In this document: piece by piece, positions 44,354-55,866 of the stretch
Layout of the letters: each line of letters begins with the position of its first letter
Position numbering within the stretch: position 1 is the stretch's first letter
NCBI GenBank assembly: GCA_903897925.1
Contig: CAIUDG010000111.1
Span: 1-56,184 of the forward strand
Reading direction: 5' to 3'
Source: an uncultured beta proteobacterium
GTDB lineage: Bacteria; Pseudomonadota; Gammaproteobacteria; Burkholderiales; Burkholderiaceae_C
DNA: 56,184 bases
Translations under genes and position numbers: made by a program
The notes under the pieces: model-generated
Databases searched by the model: none
What the model saw: only the letters and a program-made list of their open reading frames with translations
Told to the model about the DNA's origin: nothing

Positions 44354-46951
44354 TCAGGCGGCCAGTACGTCGAGCAGCTCGGTTTCTATTTCAATTTGCG
44401 TGCGGTTGTGTTGTAGCTGTGGCCCGTGTACCAGGAAGGTGTCTTCGACGCGCTCGCCCAAAGTCACAATCTTGGCCAGTTGTACCACCACCTGGTGGCG
44501 TGCCAGCACGCGGGCAATGGAATACAACAGGCCAATCCGGTCGCTCGCTGAAATTGTCAGCAACCAGAGCTGGGCCTTTTCATCGGGCCGCAAGGTGACA
44601 CGCGGCGCGATCGGGAAAATCTTGACGCGCCGCGAGACCCGGCCGCGCCCCGGCGCAGGCAAGGGCGCCTGTGTAGCAATGGCGGCGGTGAGGCCGTTTT
44701 CGATCATGGCGGTGATTTCGCGGAAATGCTCGTCCATGCCGGCACTGGCGACCAGCTGAAAGGTGTCCAGCGCATAACCGGTTCTGGTGGTGTGCACCCG
44801 CGCATCCAGAATACTGAAGCCGCCCTGGTCAAAGTAGCCGCAGATGCGGGCGAACAAATCCGACTGGTCACGCGTATAGACCATCACCTGCAGGCCTTCG
44901 CCAACCTGTGAGCGGCGTGCCCGCACAATCGGCTGCTCAGTGGCGACATGGCGCGACAGGTGCTTGGTGTGCCAGGCGATGTCACAGGCTTCGTGGCGCA
45001 TGAAATAGCCCACGTCCAGGGTGTCCCACAGCGGCTTGTGCGCTTCAAACGGCATGGCATACAGCGACACCAGCACCAGGGCTTCGCGCTTGCGCGCTTC
45101 GACCTCGGCATGCGGATCGGCATCGCGCCCGCCCAGGGCGCGCAGCGTGTACTTGTACAAGTCTTCCAGCAGCTTGCCTTTCCAGGCGTTCCAGACCTTG
45201 GGGGAGGTGCCGCGAATGTCCGCCACCGTCATCAGGTAGAGGGCGGTCAGATTGCGCTCATTGCCGACCTGCTTGGCAAAGGCGGCGATCACCGCCGGGT
45301 CGCTGAGGTCGGACTTCTGCGCTATATGGCTCATGCTGAGGTGTTCACGCACCACAAACTCGATCAGCTTGCCGTCTTCGGCGTCAATGCCGTGTTCGCG
45401 GCAGAAACGCCGCACTTCGACGGCGCCGAGCTTGGAGTGGTCGCCGCCGCGCCCTTTGGCAATGTCATGGAACAGCGCTGCCACATACAACAGCCAGGGC
45501 TTGTCCCAGCCAGAAGCGAGTTGCGAGCAGAACGGGTATTCGTGCGCGTGTTCGACAATGAAAAAGCGGCGCACATTGCGCAGCACCATCAGGATGTGCT
45601 GGTCCACCGTATAGACATGGAACAGGTCGTGCTGCATCTGACCAACGATGCGCCGGAATACCCACAGATAGCGTCCCAGGACGGAGGTCTGGTTCATCAG
45701 GCGCAGGGCATGGGTGATGCCGGTCGGCTCCATGATGATTTGCCGGAACGTGGCCTGGTTCACCGGGTCATTGCGAAAACGCGCGCCCATCAGGTCGCGC
45801 GCGTTGTACAGGGCGCGCAGCGTGCGTGCCGACAAGCCCTTGACGCCGACGGTGCGCTGGTACAGCAGGAACGTTTCCAGAATGGCGTGCGGTTGGCGCT
45901 GATAGAGATCGTCACTGACGACGTCAATGGCACCGGCTTTTTCGTTGAAACGTTCGTTGATCGGGTGCGGCGCGTGCGTTGAAGGGCTGAGCCGCTCCTC
46001 GATATTCATCAGCAAAATCTGGTTCAGCTGGGTCACCGCCTTGGCAGCCCAGTAGTAACGCTTCATCAGGGCTTCGCTGGCTCGCACCTGCGAATGGTTG
46101 TCCTGCGCTTGCGGGTCGCTGCCATAGCCAAACGATTCCGCCACGGCGTGTTGCAGGTCGAATATCAGCCGGTCCTCGCGCCGTTTCGCCAGCAGGTGCA
46201 GGCGCGCCCGGATCTGCAGCAGCAAGGATTCGTTGCGCTGGATCTGGCGCACTTCGAAGGGCGTGGCCAGGCCGTTCTGCGCCAGCGCCTTCCAGTCGTC
46301 GCCGTAGCCGGCGGCCTTGGCCACCCACAACACCACCTGCAGGTCGCGCAGCCCGCCCGGAGACTCTTTGCAGTTGGGCTCCAGCGCGTAGGGAGTGTCT
46401 TCGTATTTGGTGTGGCGCTGGCGCAATTCCAGCGTCTTGGCAACAAAAAACGCCGGCGCGTCCATGGCCGCCATGAAGGCGGCCTGAAAGGTCCGTGCCA
46501 GGCTGCGATTGCCGGTGATGACACGGCATTCCAGCAGCGCGGTCTGGATCGTGACATCGTTGGCCGATTCGGCCAGGCATTCCTGCACGCTGCGCACGCT
46601 GGAGCCGATTTCCAGCCCCAGGTCCCAGCAGTTGCTGATGAAGGTTTCAAGTTGTGCCTTGAGCACCGGGTCGCCTTCCGGTGAGCAGCCATCGGGCAAC
46701 AGCACCAGCACGTCGACGTCCGAATGTGGAAACAGTTCGCCGCGACCAAAGCCGCCGACCGCCAACAACGCATAGGGCTCGCGCAAGCCGGCGCCGAGCC
46801 AGACCCGCTCCAGCATCTGGTCGGCCAGCTGCGCCAGGCGCCGCAGCGCGGTACGAACACTGCGTGCCGAGGCACCGCGTTCACCAATGGACTCCAGCAA
46901 GCTGGCCTTGCGCGTGCGGTATTCGCTGCGCAGCGTGGCGATCTCGGACAC
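44354..46951 (-). CDS. glnD: Bifunctional uridylyltransferase / uridylyl-removing enzyme
   Basis: The 865-residue GlnD senses glutamine and modifies PII proteins (GlnB/GlnK). The nucleotidyltransferase site is GGFGRGEL (66-73) followed by DVD (78-80); the HD-type uridylyl-removing domain has [13 protein letters not shown] near 490-503; two ACT domains lie near 690-770 and 795-865. All catalytic elements are present. It is 11 bases after map in transcription order, so map-glnD form a unit. Confidence 0.98.
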   Translation of the reverse strand: MSEIATLRSEYRTRKASLLESIGERGASARSVRTALRRLAQLADQMLERVWLGAGLREPYALLAVGGFGRGELFPHSDVDVLVLLPDGCSPEGDPVLKAQLETFISNCWDLGLEIGSSVRSVQECLAESANDVTIQTALLECRVITGNRSLARTFQAAFMAAMDAPAFFVAKTLELRQRHTKYEDTPYALEPNCKESPGGLRDLQVVLWVAKAAGYGDDWKALAQNGLATPFEVRQIQRNESLLLQIRARLHLLAKRREDRLIFDLQHAVAESFGYGSDPQAQDNHSQVRASEALMKRYYWAAKAVTQLNQILLMNIEERLSPSTHAPHPINERFNEKAGAIDVVSDDLYQRQPHAILETFLLYQRTVGVKGLSARTLRALYNARDLMGARFRNDPVNQATFRQIIMEPTGITHALRLMNQTSVLGRYLWVFRRIVGQMQHDLFHVYTVDQHILMVLRNVRRFFIVEHAHEYPFCSQLASGWDKPWLLYVAALFHDIAKGRGGDHSKLGAVEVRRFCREHGIDAEDGKLIEFVVREHLSMSHIAQKSDLSDPAVIAAFAKQVGNERNLTALYLMTVADIRGTSPKVWNAWKGKLLEDLYKYTLRALGGRDADPHAEVEARKREALVLVSLYAMPFEAHKPLWDTLDVGYFMRHEACDIAWHTKHLSRHVATEQPIVRARRSQVGEGLQVMVYTRDQSDLFARICGYFDQGGFSILDARVHTTRTGYALDTFQLVASAGMDEHFREITAMIENGLTAAIATQAPLPAPGRGRVSRRVKIFPIAPRVTLRPDEKAQLWLLTISASDRIGLLYSIARVLARHQVVVQLAKIVTLGERVEDTFLVHGPQLQHNRTQIEIETELLDVLAA

Positions 46952-46962
46952 GGTGCCGGGCC

Positions 46963-47778
46963 TCAGGTTTTGGCTGCCGCGAAGGCCGGTATTGCCGGGC
47001 CGCCGGCCGACAGCGTCAGCACTTCATAGCCGGTCGGCGTGACCAGCACGGTGTGTTCCCACTGGGCCGATAGCGAATGGTCTTTGGTGACGATGGTCCA
47101 GCCGTCTTTCTCCGGACCTTCCTTGATTTCCTTGCGCCCGGCGTTGATCATGGGCTCGATGGTGAAGGTCATGCCTTCCACCAGTTTTTCCAGCGTGCCC
47201 GGACGGCCGTAGTGCAGCACCTGGGGTTCCTCATGAAAGCCCTGGCCAATGCCGTGGCCGCAAAATTCACGCACCACGCTAAAGCCCTGGCCTTCTGCAA
47301 ACTGCTGGATGGCAAAGCCGATATCACCCAGATGGGCGCCCGGTTTCACCATCTTGATGCCATGCCACATGGCCTCATAGGTAATGGCGCACAGGCGCTT
47401 GGCCGCAATGGAGGCCTCGCCAACCAGAAACATGCGGCTGGTATCGCCGTGCCAGCCGTCCTTGATGACGGTAATGTCAACGTTGAGGATGTCGCCACGC
47501 TTGAGTGGCTTGTCGTTCGGAATACCGTGGCAGACCTGGTGGTTGATCGAGGTACAGATCGATTTCGGATAGGGCTTGTTGCCACCACCGGTATAGTTCA
47601 GCGGTGCGGCGATACAGCCTTGCACCTCGGTCATATACACATGGGCCAGGCGGTCGATTTCGTTGGTGGTGGCGCCGGGCACGATAAATGGTTGCAAATA
47701 GTCGAGCACTTCAGCGGCCAATTTGCCGGCAATGCGCATGCCTGCAATGCCCTGGGCGTCTTTGTAGGTGATAGTCAT
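46963..47778 (-). CDS. map: Type I methionine aminopeptidase
   Basis: The 271-residue pita-bread metalloprotease removes the initiator Met. Conserved elements are VCHGIPND, the two metal Asp in [27 protein letters not shown] and FTIEPMI. It lacks an N-terminal zinc-finger extension, so it is the bacterial type Ia. It is divergent from purL, with an 86-bp gap. Confidence 0.98.
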   Translation of the reverse strand: MTITYKDAQGIAGMRIAGKLAAEVLDYLQPFIVPGATTNEIDRLAHVYMTEVQGCIAAPLNYTGGGNKPYPKSICTSINHQVCHGIPNDKPLKRGDILNVDITVIKDGWHGDTSRMFLVGEASIAAKRLCAITYEAMWHGIKMVKPGAHLGDIGFAIQQFAEGQGFSVVREFCGHGIGQGFHEEPQVLHYGRPGTLEKLVEGMTFTIEPMINAGRKEIKEGPEKDGWTIVTKDHSLSAQWEHTVLVTPTGYEVLTLSAGGPAIPAFAAAKT

Positions 47779-47864
47779 GCGCGCAATTATCCCATCCAGG
47801 ATTCGAACGCGTCGGGGACGGGTAAAATTGCCGACTTCTCCCAGCCCAACCGTCAGGCCAAACA
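47779..47864. promoter_or_regulatory. 86-bp divergent promoter region of map and purL
   Basis: The gap must contain the two divergent promoters. I see no PurR operator (no ACGCAAACGTTTGCGT-like palindrome) and no clear -10/-35 pair. Confidence 0.4.
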
Positions 47865-50800
47865 GTGACCTTGCAGATTACCTCCTTCGAGGGCGGCAAC
47901 GCTCTGAGCAGTTTCCGTATTCAACAACTCCTGCCCCAGCTGCAGGCTATTCACAGCAAAATTTCCGGCATTGCCGCGCGCTATGTGCACCTGGTGGCCA
48001 GCGACGCGCCGCTGGCACCCGCGCTGGCCGAGCAGCTCGCCGCCTTGCTGCAGTATGGCGATCCGTACAGCGGCATCCAAGAGGGCCCCAGCATTGTGGT
48101 CAGCCCGCGCCTGGGCACGGTCTCGCCCTGGGCTTCCAAAGCCACCGATATTGCCCACAACTGCGGTTTCGCCGTGCGCCGTATCGAGCGCCTGGTGGAA
48201 TACCGCCTCAGCGTCAAGAGCAGCCTGCTCGGCAGCAACAGCCTGCCGCAAGAGGCACTGCAGGCGGTGGCGGCACTGTTGCATGACCGCATGACCGAAA
48301 GCGCCATGTTCGAGCGCAGCCAGGCGCTGGCCCTGTTCAATGCACTGGCGCCGGCGGCACTGGACCATGTCGATGTACTGGGCGGCGGCAAAGCGGCCCT
48401 GGTCGAAGCCAATACCCGTTTCGGCCTGGCCCTGGCCGCCGACGAAATTGACTACTTGCTGAATGCCTTCACGCAACTCGGTCGCAACCCGAGCGACGTC
48501 GAACTGATGATGTTCGCCCAGGCCAATAGCGAGCATTGCCGGCACAAAATATTCAACGCCCAGTTCACCATCGACGGCGCCGAGCAGGACAGCAGCCTGT
48601 TTGGCATGATCCGCCACACCCACCAGCAGAATCCGCAGCACATGCTGGTCGCTTATTCGGACAACGCCTCGGTGATGGAAGGGGCCGTGGTGGAGCGTTT
48701 TGTCGCCAGTGCCGCCGCCGGGCAGGGCGTAGCAACGCCGCTGTACCAGGCCCAGACCCAGACCAACCACATCCTGATGAAGGTGGAGACCCACAACCAC
48801 CCAACGGCGATTTCGCCGTTTCCCGGAGCCTCCACCGGAGCCGGCGGTGAAATCCGCGACGAAGGCGCCACCGGGCGCGGCTCCAAGCCCAAGGCCGGCC
48901 TGAGTGGCTTCAGCGTCTCCAAGCTGTGGGGCGGCTGGTCCAGCACGCCGGGCGGAAAACCCGAGCACATTGCCAGTCCGCTGCAAATCATGATCGAAGG
49001 CCCGCTCGGCGCCGCCGCCTTCAACAACGAATTCGGCAGACCCAATCTGCTGGGCTATTTTCGCGAATACGAACAGACCGTTGCCAGCGATGTCGACAGC
49101 CTGCAACGCGGCTACCACAAGCCGATCATGATTGCCGGCGGCCTCGGCGTGATCGATGCCGGCCAGACCCACAAAATCGCATTCCCCGCTGGCAGCCTGC
49201 TGATTCAGCTGGGTGGCCCGGGCATGCGCATTGGCATGGGCGGCAGTGCTGCCAGCTCCATGGCCACTGGCGCCAATGCCGCCGCGCTGGACTTTGATTC
49301 GGTGCAGCGTGGCAACCCCGAGATTGAACGCCGGGCCCAGGAAGTCATCAACCAGTGCTGGGTACTGGGAGACGCCAACCCGATTCTGGCGATCCATGAC
49401 GTCGGCGCCGGCGGCCTGTCCAATGCCTTCCCGGAACTGACCAACGACGCCGCGCGCGGCGCCCGCTTTGACCTGCGCGCCGTGCCTCTCGAAGAAAGCG
49501 GCATGGCGCCAAAGGAAATCTGGTGCAACGAAAGCCAGGAGCGCTATGTGCTGGCCATTGCGCCGCAAAGCCTGCCGGTGTTCCAGGCCCTGTGCGAACG
49601 CGAACGCTGCCCGTTTGCCGTCGTCGGTGTCGCCACCGAGGAGCGCCAGCTGCAACTGCTTGACGCCGGTGCCGAGTCGCCGGTTGACATGCCCATGAAT
49701 GTGCTGCTTGGCAAGCCGCCCAAAATGCACCGCGACGTGCGCTCGGTGGCGCGCAGCTTCGCACCGCTGAACCTGGACGGCGTGGTATTGCAACAGGCCG
49801 TGATCGACGTGCTGGCACACCCCACGGTCGCCAGCAAGCGCTTCCTGATCACCATTGGCGACCGCAGCTTCGGCGGTCTCACGCACCGCGACCAGATGGT
49901 GGGCCCATGGCAGGTGCCGGTGGCCGACTGTGCCGTGACCCTGGCCGACTTCAAGGGTTTTGCCGGTGAAGCCATGGCCATGGGCGAGCGCACGCCGCTG
50001 GCGGCCCTCAATGCCGCCGCCTCCGGCCGTATGGCGGTGGCCGAAGCCATTACCAATCTGCTGGCTGCACCGATCGAACTGCCACGCGTCAAGCTGTCGG
50101 CCAACTGGATGGCCGCCTGTGGCGAAGCCGGTGAAGATGCGGCGCTGTATGCCACGGTAAAGGCCGTGGGCCTGGAGCTGTGTCCGGCCCTGGGCGTGTC
50201 GATTCCGGTCGGCAAAGATTCGCTGTCCATGCGCACTCAGTGGAGCGAAGGCGGAACCGCACACAAGGTCAGCTCGCCGGTGTCACTCATTGTTAGCGCC
50301 TTCGCCACCCTGGCCGATGTGCGCGCCACCCTGACGCCGCAACTCAATGCTGTTGAAGACAGCACCCTGGTGCTGATCGACCTGGGCCGGGGCCAGCACC
50401 GCATGGGCGCCAGCATCCTGTCGCAAATTCTCAACCAGAGTGGCGACGCGGTACCTGATCTGGACCATGCCGAGCAGCTGGTGCAACTGGTCAACGCCGT
50501 CAATGCCTTGCGCGCCCAGGGCCGCATCCTGGCCTACCACGACCGCGGTGACGGTGGCCTGCTGGCCACGGTGGCCGAAATGGCCTTTGCCGGTCGCGTT
50601 GGCGTAACCCTCAATGTGGACATGCTGGTCACCGAAGGCGACGGTATTTCGGACAGCCGCATGGACGTTGGCGACAGCAAAAACTGGGCTGGACAGGTGT
50701 CGGCACGGCGCGACGAGCGCACCTTGCGCGCCCTGTTCAACGAAGAGCTCGGCGTGGTACTGCAGGTGCGCACCAGCGACCGCTCCGAAGTCATGCAAAC

Positions 50801-51899
50801 CCTGCGCGAACACGGTCTGGGCGCGTTCAGCCACTGTGTTGGCAAAACCCGTCCTGCCTCCAGCCCGATCGACGCCGGCAAGGGCGAGCTGCAAATCTGG
50901 CGCGACGCCAAGGCACTGTTCAGCGCACCGCTGGCCGACCTGCACCAGGTCTGGGACGCCGTGAGCTGGAAAATCTGCCAGCAGCGTGACAACCCGCAAT
51001 GCGCCGACGCCGAGCACAGCGCCGCCGGTGCGCCAGCCGACCCCGGCATGCACACCTTCCTGCCAGACAGCCTGCAGGCGCTGCAGGCCGAAACCGCGGC
51101 CTACGGTGGCATGGCGGCACCGGCTTTGCTGCTGCGCCGGCCCAAAGTGGCGGTGTTGCGCGAGCAGGGCGTCAATTCCCATGTGGAAATGGCCTACTCC
51201 TTCACCCAGGCCGGTTTCGACGCCTACGACGTGCACATGACCGATCTGCAAAGCGGACGCGCCCAACTCAGCGAATTTCAGGGCGTGGTGGCCTGCGGCG
51301 GCTTCAGCTACGGTGACACCCTGGGCGCCGGCATTGGCTGGGCCCGCTCCATCACCTACAACCCGGCGCTGTCCGCGCAGTTCCAGGCCTTTTTCGGGCG
51401 TGGCGACACCTTCGGACTCGGCGTTTGCAACGGCTGCCAGATGTTTGCCGAATTGGCCGACATCATTCCTGGCGCCCAAGACTGGCCGCGTTTCACCACC
51501 AACCAGAGCGAGCGTTTTGAAGCCCGTTTGTCGATGGTTGAAGTGCTGCCGTCACCCAGCCTGTTCCTACAGGGAATGGCCGGTGCGCGGCTGCCGATCG
51601 CCGTGGCGCATGGCGAAGGCTTTGCCAACTTCAAGTACCGTGGCAATGCCGACAAGGCGATTGCCGCGATGCGTTTTGTCGACAACCATGGCGCCGCTAC
51701 CGAGGCCTATCCGTTCAACCCCAACGGCAGCCCGGGCGGCCTGACGGCGGTATGCACCGCCGATGGCCGCTTCACGGCCATGATGCCGCACCCTGAACGC
51801 GTGTTCCGCAACATCCAGATGAGCTGGACCGACCTGGACCGCAGCAGCGCCAGCCCCTGGATGCAGCTCTGGCACAACGCCCGGCGCTGGGTCGGCTAA
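47865..51899 (+). CDS. purL: Phosphoribosylformylglycinamidine synthase
   Basis: The 1344-residue large PurL makes FGAM from FGAR and glutamine in purine synthesis. It has an N-terminal PurS-like domain, a helical linker, two repeated PurM-like ATP-binding lobes (the [11 protein letters not shown] motif is seen near 220), and a C-terminal class I glutaminase with the nucleophile C1188 in GVCNGCQMF and the His-Glu in the HPERVF segment. Start is GTG 47865. It ends against the convergent DUF4153 gene, with tandem 14-bp repeats between. Confidence 0.98.
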   Translation: MTLQITSFEGGNALSSFRIQQLLPQLQAIHSKISGIAARYVHLVASDAPLAPALAEQLAALLQYGDPYSGIQEGPSIVVSPRLGTVSPWASKATDIAHNCGFAVRRIERLVEYRLSVKSSLLGSNSLPQEALQAVAALLHDRMTESAMFERSQALALFNALAPAALDHVDVLGGGKAALVEANTRFGLALAADEIDYLLNAFTQLGRNPSDVELMMFAQANSEHCRHKIFNAQFTIDGAEQDSSLFGMIRHTHQQNPQHMLVAYSDNASVMEGAVVERFVASAAAGQGVATPLYQAQTQTNHILMKVETHNHPTAISPFPGASTGAGGEIRDEGATGRGSKPKAGLSGFSVSKLWGGWSSTPGGKPEHIASPLQIMIEGPLGAAAFNNEFGRPNLLGYFREYEQTVASDVDSLQRGYHKPIMIAGGLGVIDAGQTHKIAFPAGSLLIQLGGPGMRIGMGGSAASSMATGANAAALDFDSVQRGNPEIERRAQEVINQCWVLGDANPILAIHDVGAGGLSNAFPELTNDAARGARFDLRAVPLEESGMAPKEIWCNESQERYVLAIAPQSLPVFQALCERERCPFAVVGVATEERQLQLLDAGAESPVDMPMNVLLGKPPKMHRDVRSVARSFAPLNLDGVVLQQAVIDVLAHPTVASKRFLITIGDRSFGGLTHRDQMVGPWQVPVADCAVTLADFKGFAGEAMAMGERTPLAALNAAASGRMAVAEAITNLLAAPIELPRVKLSANWMAACGEAGEDAALYATVKAVGLELCPALGVSIPVGKDSLSMRTQWSEGGTAHKVSSPVSLIVSAFATLADVRATLTPQLNAVEDSTLVLIDLGRGQHRMGASILSQILNQSGDAVPDLDHAEQLVQLVNAVNALRAQGRILAYHDRGDGGLLATVAEMAFAGRVGVTLNVDMLVTEGDGISDSRMDVGDSKNWAGQVSARRDERTLRALFNEELGVVLQVRTSDRSEVMQTLREHGLGAFSHCVGKTRPASSPIDAGKGELQIWRDAKALFSAPLADLHQVWDAVSWKICQQRDNPQCADAEHSAAGAPADPGMHTFLPDSLQALQAETAAYGGMAAPALLLRRPKVAVLREQGVNSHVEMAYSFTQAGFDAYDVHMTDLQSGRAQLSEFQGVVACGGFSYGDTLGAGIGWARSITYNPALSAQFQAFFGRGDTFGLGVCNGCQMFAELADIIPGAQDWPRFTTNQSERFEARLSMVEVLPSPSLFLQGMAGARLPIAVAHGEGFANFKYRGNADKAIAAMRFVDNHGAATEAYPFNPNGSPGGLTAVCTADGRFTAMMPHPERVFRNIQMSWTDLDRSSASPWMQLWHNARRWVG

Positions 51900-51914
51900 G
51901 CGGCGTGCTGCCGG

Positions 51915-51956
51915 CCCTTGCAGACTGGCCCCTGCAGACTGACCCTTGCAGTCCGG
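51915..51956. repeat. Three tandem 14-bp repeats between purL and the DUF4153 gene
   Basis: Three adjacent 14-bp copies, CCCTTGCAGACTGG, CCCCTGCAGACTGA and CCCTTGCAGTCCGG, fill most of the 58-bp convergent gap. The outer two copies end one base before the stop of the minus-strand gene. Confidence 0.85.
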
Positions 51957-51957
51957 C

Positions 51958-53754
51958 TCAGGGCAGGTCTGCGGGGCAGTCGATCAGCAACTCCTGTAGC
52001 GGGGACATTTGCAATTGCTGGCGCCCGATCAGCAAGGCCTGGCGCCCGGACGGCACCAGCTGCCAGGCGCTTCCGGCCTGCAATTGTTGCTGAAAGCCGG
52101 GGCATCGGATGATTTTCGACGACACCGTGTGGGTCAGCTCCCAGCTGCCGGACGCGGTTTGGCGCATTAACACCGCGTCACCGCGGTCATCACGCTCCAC
52201 CACCAGCGCCAGCAGCGGCGCGCCGGGCACGGGGTTGGCCTGAAGATAGACATTGCATTGTTTTTTGGCATAGCGCAGGCATTCCGGCAAGCGCCAGGAC
52301 TCGGCAGTGGCGGACCAGTTCTGCATAAGAAAAGAAGGCGGCAGTTGCCGACCTGCTGGCCAGACCTGCAATTGCGATGCCAGTTGAAATTCGGCCACCT
52401 CCTCGCCCCGCTTTGGCAGCGGATACTCGCGCTGCAGTGCTTGCGCGGCGGCAGGGTAGGTGGCCTGCAGTTGCTCCAGCGCCTCCCGGCCATAGCGCAA
52501 ACCGGAAAATCGCAGATAGTCGTAGTCGAACTTGGACGGCGCCACGCGCCCTGATTCGAGCCGCGCGCGCTGGCTCTGCACCGCCAGACGGGCTGGGTCG
52601 GCCAGCGGTGAAAACAACAGCAACAGCAGTGCCAGAACGACAAAGGCATTGCCGACGTTGACCCGGGCCAGACGTTCGCTCCAGTGCCTTGGCCGCAGCA
52701 GCGCCCAGCCATAACCCAGGGCATAGCAGGCCGCTACGCCGATGCCGGCAGCCCCCAGCACGCGTTCCTCGGTCCAGCCATAATCCGCCACGCGCAGCCC
52801 TAGAGCGTAAGCGGCAATCAGCACCAGCGGCAGCAGACAGCACACCGCCATGCGGCCACTCCAGTCCAGCACGCGGGGCGGGCGGTGGTCGGCACGACAA
52901 TCCTGCAGCGTGGCATTGATCAGCAGCACCAAGGCCAGCAGCGTGCCCAGCAGAACCCAGCTGGCATGGCCGGTGGACCACAGCGGCTGCAATCCGGTCC
53001 AGGGCAGCGCCAGCAAAAAGCCGCCTACCGCTAGGCTGGCCAGCGGCAGCATCCAGGACAGCAAGGTCAGCAGCATGGTGCGCCCCCCCAGCACCAGGGC
53101 CGGGCGCTGGTCGTACAGGTGCAGCGCGCAAGCCAGGGCGCTGCAGGACAGGGGCAGGGCGAACCAGTCCTGCTTCAACAGGCGCTTGGGTCCGTCCAGG
53201 CCGAGCAGACTGAAATTTGCAGCGCCGAACCATAAAACCAGCCACAGGCCAGCAACAAACAGCACGCTGATCTGCCACTGCAGCAGCAGCTTCCAGGTAG
53301 TGTCGAAGCAAGTTGCGTAACTGGCCATGCGACGCTGGTCGGCGGCGCCCGCCAGCAGCAGCGACTCGGCGATGAAAAAGCCGAATCCGGCGGCCAGCAA
53401 TAAGCCTGATTTCTGAAAGAGACTGAAATGGGGTGCTGGGACTGCGCTGCCCTGGCGCCAGACTTCATGCACGCCCAGCGCCCACAGCAGCATGGCCGCC
53501 AGCAAGCCCCAGCGCCACAGTGCCGCGCCCTTCAGGGCGCCCACCACATCAATGAGCAGCAAGGGCAACAGCAGGACCGTTAGTTGCAGGGGAAGCAGCA
53601 CATAGGGCAGGTCGGACAGGGGCGCTGGCTGCCCTTGGACCGGCGACAGGGCATACAAGGCCAGACCCTGCATCAGACCCAGCAGCAGGCGGATACCGAC
53701 CAGACGCAGCTGGCCAAGGCCGGAGTGACGCAATGAAAGTGTAAAGCTGAACAT
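51958..53754 (-). CDS. DUF4153 family multi-pass membrane protein
   Basis: The 598-residue inner-membrane protein has about 11-12 hydrophobic helices in the first 390 residues and a soluble C-terminal part (about 395-598). The short motif DYGWTEERVLG near 322-332 is typical for DUF4153. The C-terminal part has several Trp and Cys residues and may face the periplasm. Function of the family is unknown. It is convergent with purL and 105 bp from the next minus-strand gene, so it may have its own promoter. Confidence 0.85.
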   Translation of the reverse strand: MFSFTLSLRHSGLGQLRLVGIRLLLGLMQGLALYALSPVQGQPAPLSDLPYVLLPLQLTVLLLPLLLIDVVGALKGAALWRWGLLAAMLLWALGVHEVWRQGSAVPAPHFSLFQKSGLLLAAGFGFFIAESLLLAGAADQRRMASYATCFDTTWKLLLQWQISVLFVAGLWLVLWFGAANFSLLGLDGPKRLLKQDWFALPLSCSALACALHLYDQRPALVLGGRTMLLTLLSWMLPLASLAVGGFLLALPWTGLQPLWSTGHASWVLLGTLLALVLLINATLQDCRADHRPPRVLDWSGRMAVCCLLPLVLIAAYALGLRVADYGWTEERVLGAAGIGVAACYALGYGWALLRPRHWSERLARVNVGNAFVVLALLLLLFSPLADPARLAVQSQRARLESGRVAPSKFDYDYLRFSGLRYGREALEQLQATYPAAAQALQREYPLPKRGEEVAEFQLASQLQVWPAGRQLPPSFLMQNWSATAESWRLPECLRYAKKQCNVYLQANPVPGAPLLALVVERDDRGDAVLMRQTASGSWELTHTVSSKIIRCPGFQQQLQAGSAWQLVPSGRQALLIGRQQLQMSPLQELLIDCPADLP

Positions 53755-53859
53755 GGCAATGGTCCCGAGATCGCCGACCGCTAGTGGTCGCAGCGGACGC
53801 CAATGTAGGGCGGTTCATATCCAGCTGCCCGGCCAAATGACCAGAACAAGCCTTATGTG

Positions 53860-55866
53860 TCAGTGCAGCGGACGTGTGCGGAAAAATGCCATGGGCTGCT
53901 CTGTTGCCCCTTGCAACAATTCCTTGCGCGCCTGTTGGGCGACGCCAGGCTTCATTTTTCCCACCACATGCATCTCGCAGGGCTTGCAATCGAAACGCAG
54001 GGTCAATTTCTCTTTGCCGTTGCGCAATTGCAGCGGCTCGGCGCGCACGGTGCCTTGCACCCCGGTGACGCCCTTGGCTTGCTTCGGGCACAAACTGAGC
54101 GAAAAGCGCACGCAGTGCTTGGTAATCATCAGGCTGACCTCGTCCAGCGTTTCAATCGCCTCGTAAGCCGGGGCAATCAGCTGCACCCCGTGGCGCCGGT
54201 AAAACGCATGCGCCGCCTGATTGAACACATTGGCCAGATAGCTCAGCGCATCCTCAGGGTAGGGCACCGGTGGCGTGACCGGCACTGCGCGCGCTGGTCG
54301 TTGCCAGGCCTGTTGGCGCACCTGTTCCAGCGCCGCGATCGCCTCGCGGCGCAAGGGATTCAGCACCGAACTGGGAATCAGGCGTGGCGCGGCCAGGGCG
54401 AGCTGGGCCTCGATCAGGGCAAATGGCGTGTTGCCGAGCTTGGCCAGGTTGTCGCGCACGGCCTGCTGCGCGGTCTGGGCGTCCTTGGCCGGCATGCGCG
54501 GCGTATCCACCTGGACGCTGGCGCTGTGGCCGTCTTCGTCGGTCAGGCGCAGTACCAAGGCCGCGCCGGCCTCAGACAGCTGGGCCCAGACGCCGATGCG
54601 CCGGTCGCTGGATTTTTTTTCCAGCACCCGCGTCCACTCGACATCGCGGTTGCGGTTCACCTGGGTCCCGGCGCGCAGGTCTTTCAAGCCTGCCAGCGCG
54701 TCCTTGGGAAACACGCGCCAGCGTCCTTTGGCGGCGCTCAGGGCCTCGGCGCGGTTGATGGCCAAGCCTTGCAGTTCCTTTTGCAGGTCGTAATAGCACA
54801 GGCCGTCGCCGTTGTGCAATTGCAGCGCCACCTGGTCCAGCTGCAAATCGACATGGTCAGCCCCGACACGACTGACATAGCCGATCGGCTGGCCCGGATT
54901 TTTCGGGCTGTCCAGCGCCGCAATATCGTCCTTGCGGCCCTGGACAAAATAATCGGTGAATTCCCGATTGAAGTTCTGGTCAGGATCCGGCGTGAAGGTA
55001 AAACGCGTGCTACCACTGCTGGCCCGGGCCAGCGGCCGGCCTTCGGTCTGGCGCGCCTCGATCAGCTGGTCCAGCAGCAGGCGGTAATGGGCGGTAATGT
55101 TTTTGACATAGCCCATGTCCTTGTAACGGCCCTCAATTTTGAAACTGCGCACCCCGGCGTCGACCAGGGCTGCTAGATTGGCGCTTTGGTTGTTGTCCTT
55201 CATCGACAGCACGTGGCGGTCATGTGCCACAAACCGGCCCTGGGCATCCAACACCTGGTAGGGCAGGCGACAGGCTTGGCTGCACTCTCCCCGGTTGGCG
55301 CTGCGCCCGGTGTGTGCCGCGCTGATATAGCACTGACCGCTGTAGGCGACGCACAGGGCGCCATGGACAAAGAATTCGAGCGTGCAGCGTTGCGGGTCGG
55401 TGGCCTGGCGTATGGTCTGGATCTGTTGCAGCGTGAGTTCGCGCGCCAGCACGATTTGGGACAGGCCGGCGTCTTGCAGAAAGCGTGCTTTTTCCGGCGT
55501 GCGGATGTCGGTTTGGGTGCTGGCGTGGAGCTGGATCGGTGGCAGGTCGAGCATTAGCAGGCCCATGTCTTGCACGATCAGGGCGTCGACGCCGGCGTCA
55601 TAGAGTTGCCAGCTGAGTTTGCGTGCCGGTTCGAGTTCGTCGTCGCGCAGTATCGTGTTTAAGGTGACGAAGATGCGGCTGTTGTAGCGGTGTGCGTGTT
55701 GCACCAGTTGCGCGATGTCGGCGACGCTGTTGTCGGCGCTGGAGCGGGCGCCAAAGCCGGGGCCGCCTATGTAGACGGCATCGGCACCGTGGTTGATGGC
55801 TTCGATGCCGATGGCGAGGTTGCGCGCGGGCGCCAGAAGTTCCAGTTGGTAATCTTGCAAGGACAT
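53860..55866 (-). CDS. rlhA: U32 family peptidase-like protein, RlhA-like 23S rRNA C2501 hydroxylase
   Basis: The 668-residue protein is a U32 family member, close in length to Escherichia coli RlhA (about 650), which hydroxylates C2501 of 23S rRNA. It begins LELLAPARNLAIGIEAINHGADAVYIGG (split here), and the Cys-containing segment SGQCYISAAHTGRSANRGECSQACRLPYQ (in part) is the family signature, likely an iron-sulphur site. Start is ATG 55866, with GGAGA nine bases upstream. The frame extends to 56136, but the extra 90 residues are low-complexity, from degenerate repeats, and are discounted. A split as YhbU or YegQ is less likely because of length. Confidence 0.88.
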   Translation of the reverse strand: MSLQDYQLELLAPARNLAIGIEAINHGADAVYIGGPGFGARSSADNSVADIAQLVQHAHRYNSRIFVTLNTILRDDELEPARKLSWQLYDAGVDALIVQDMGLLMLDLPPIQLHASTQTDIRTPEKARFLQDAGLSQIVLARELTLQQIQTIRQATDPQRCTLEFFVHGALCVAYSGQCYISAAHTGRSANRGECSQACRLPYQVLDAQGRFVAHDRHVLSMKDNNQSANLAALVDAGVRSFKIEGRYKDMGYVKNITAHYRLLLDQLIEARQTEGRPLARASSGSTRFTFTPDPDQNFNREFTDYFVQGRKDDIAALDSPKNPGQPIGYVSRVGADHVDLQLDQVALQLHNGDGLCYYDLQKELQGLAINRAEALSAAKGRWRVFPKDALAGLKDLRAGTQVNRNRDVEWTRVLEKKSSDRRIGVWAQLSEAGAALVLRLTDEDGHSASVQVDTPRMPAKDAQTAQQAVRDNLAKLGNTPFALIEAQLALAAPRLIPSSVLNPLRREAIAALEQVRQQAWQRPARAVPVTPPVPYPEDALSYLANVFNQAAHAFYRRHGVQLIAPAYEAIETLDEVSLMITKHCVRFSLSLCPKQAKGVTGVQGTVRAEPLQLRNGKEKLTLRFDCKPCEMHVVGKMKPGVAQQARKELLQGATEQPMAFFRTRPLH

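Noticed and set aside
47853..50264. An 803-residue open frame on the minus strand.
   Set aside because: It is antisense to purL, which has full family motifs. Long antisense frames are expected at high G+C.
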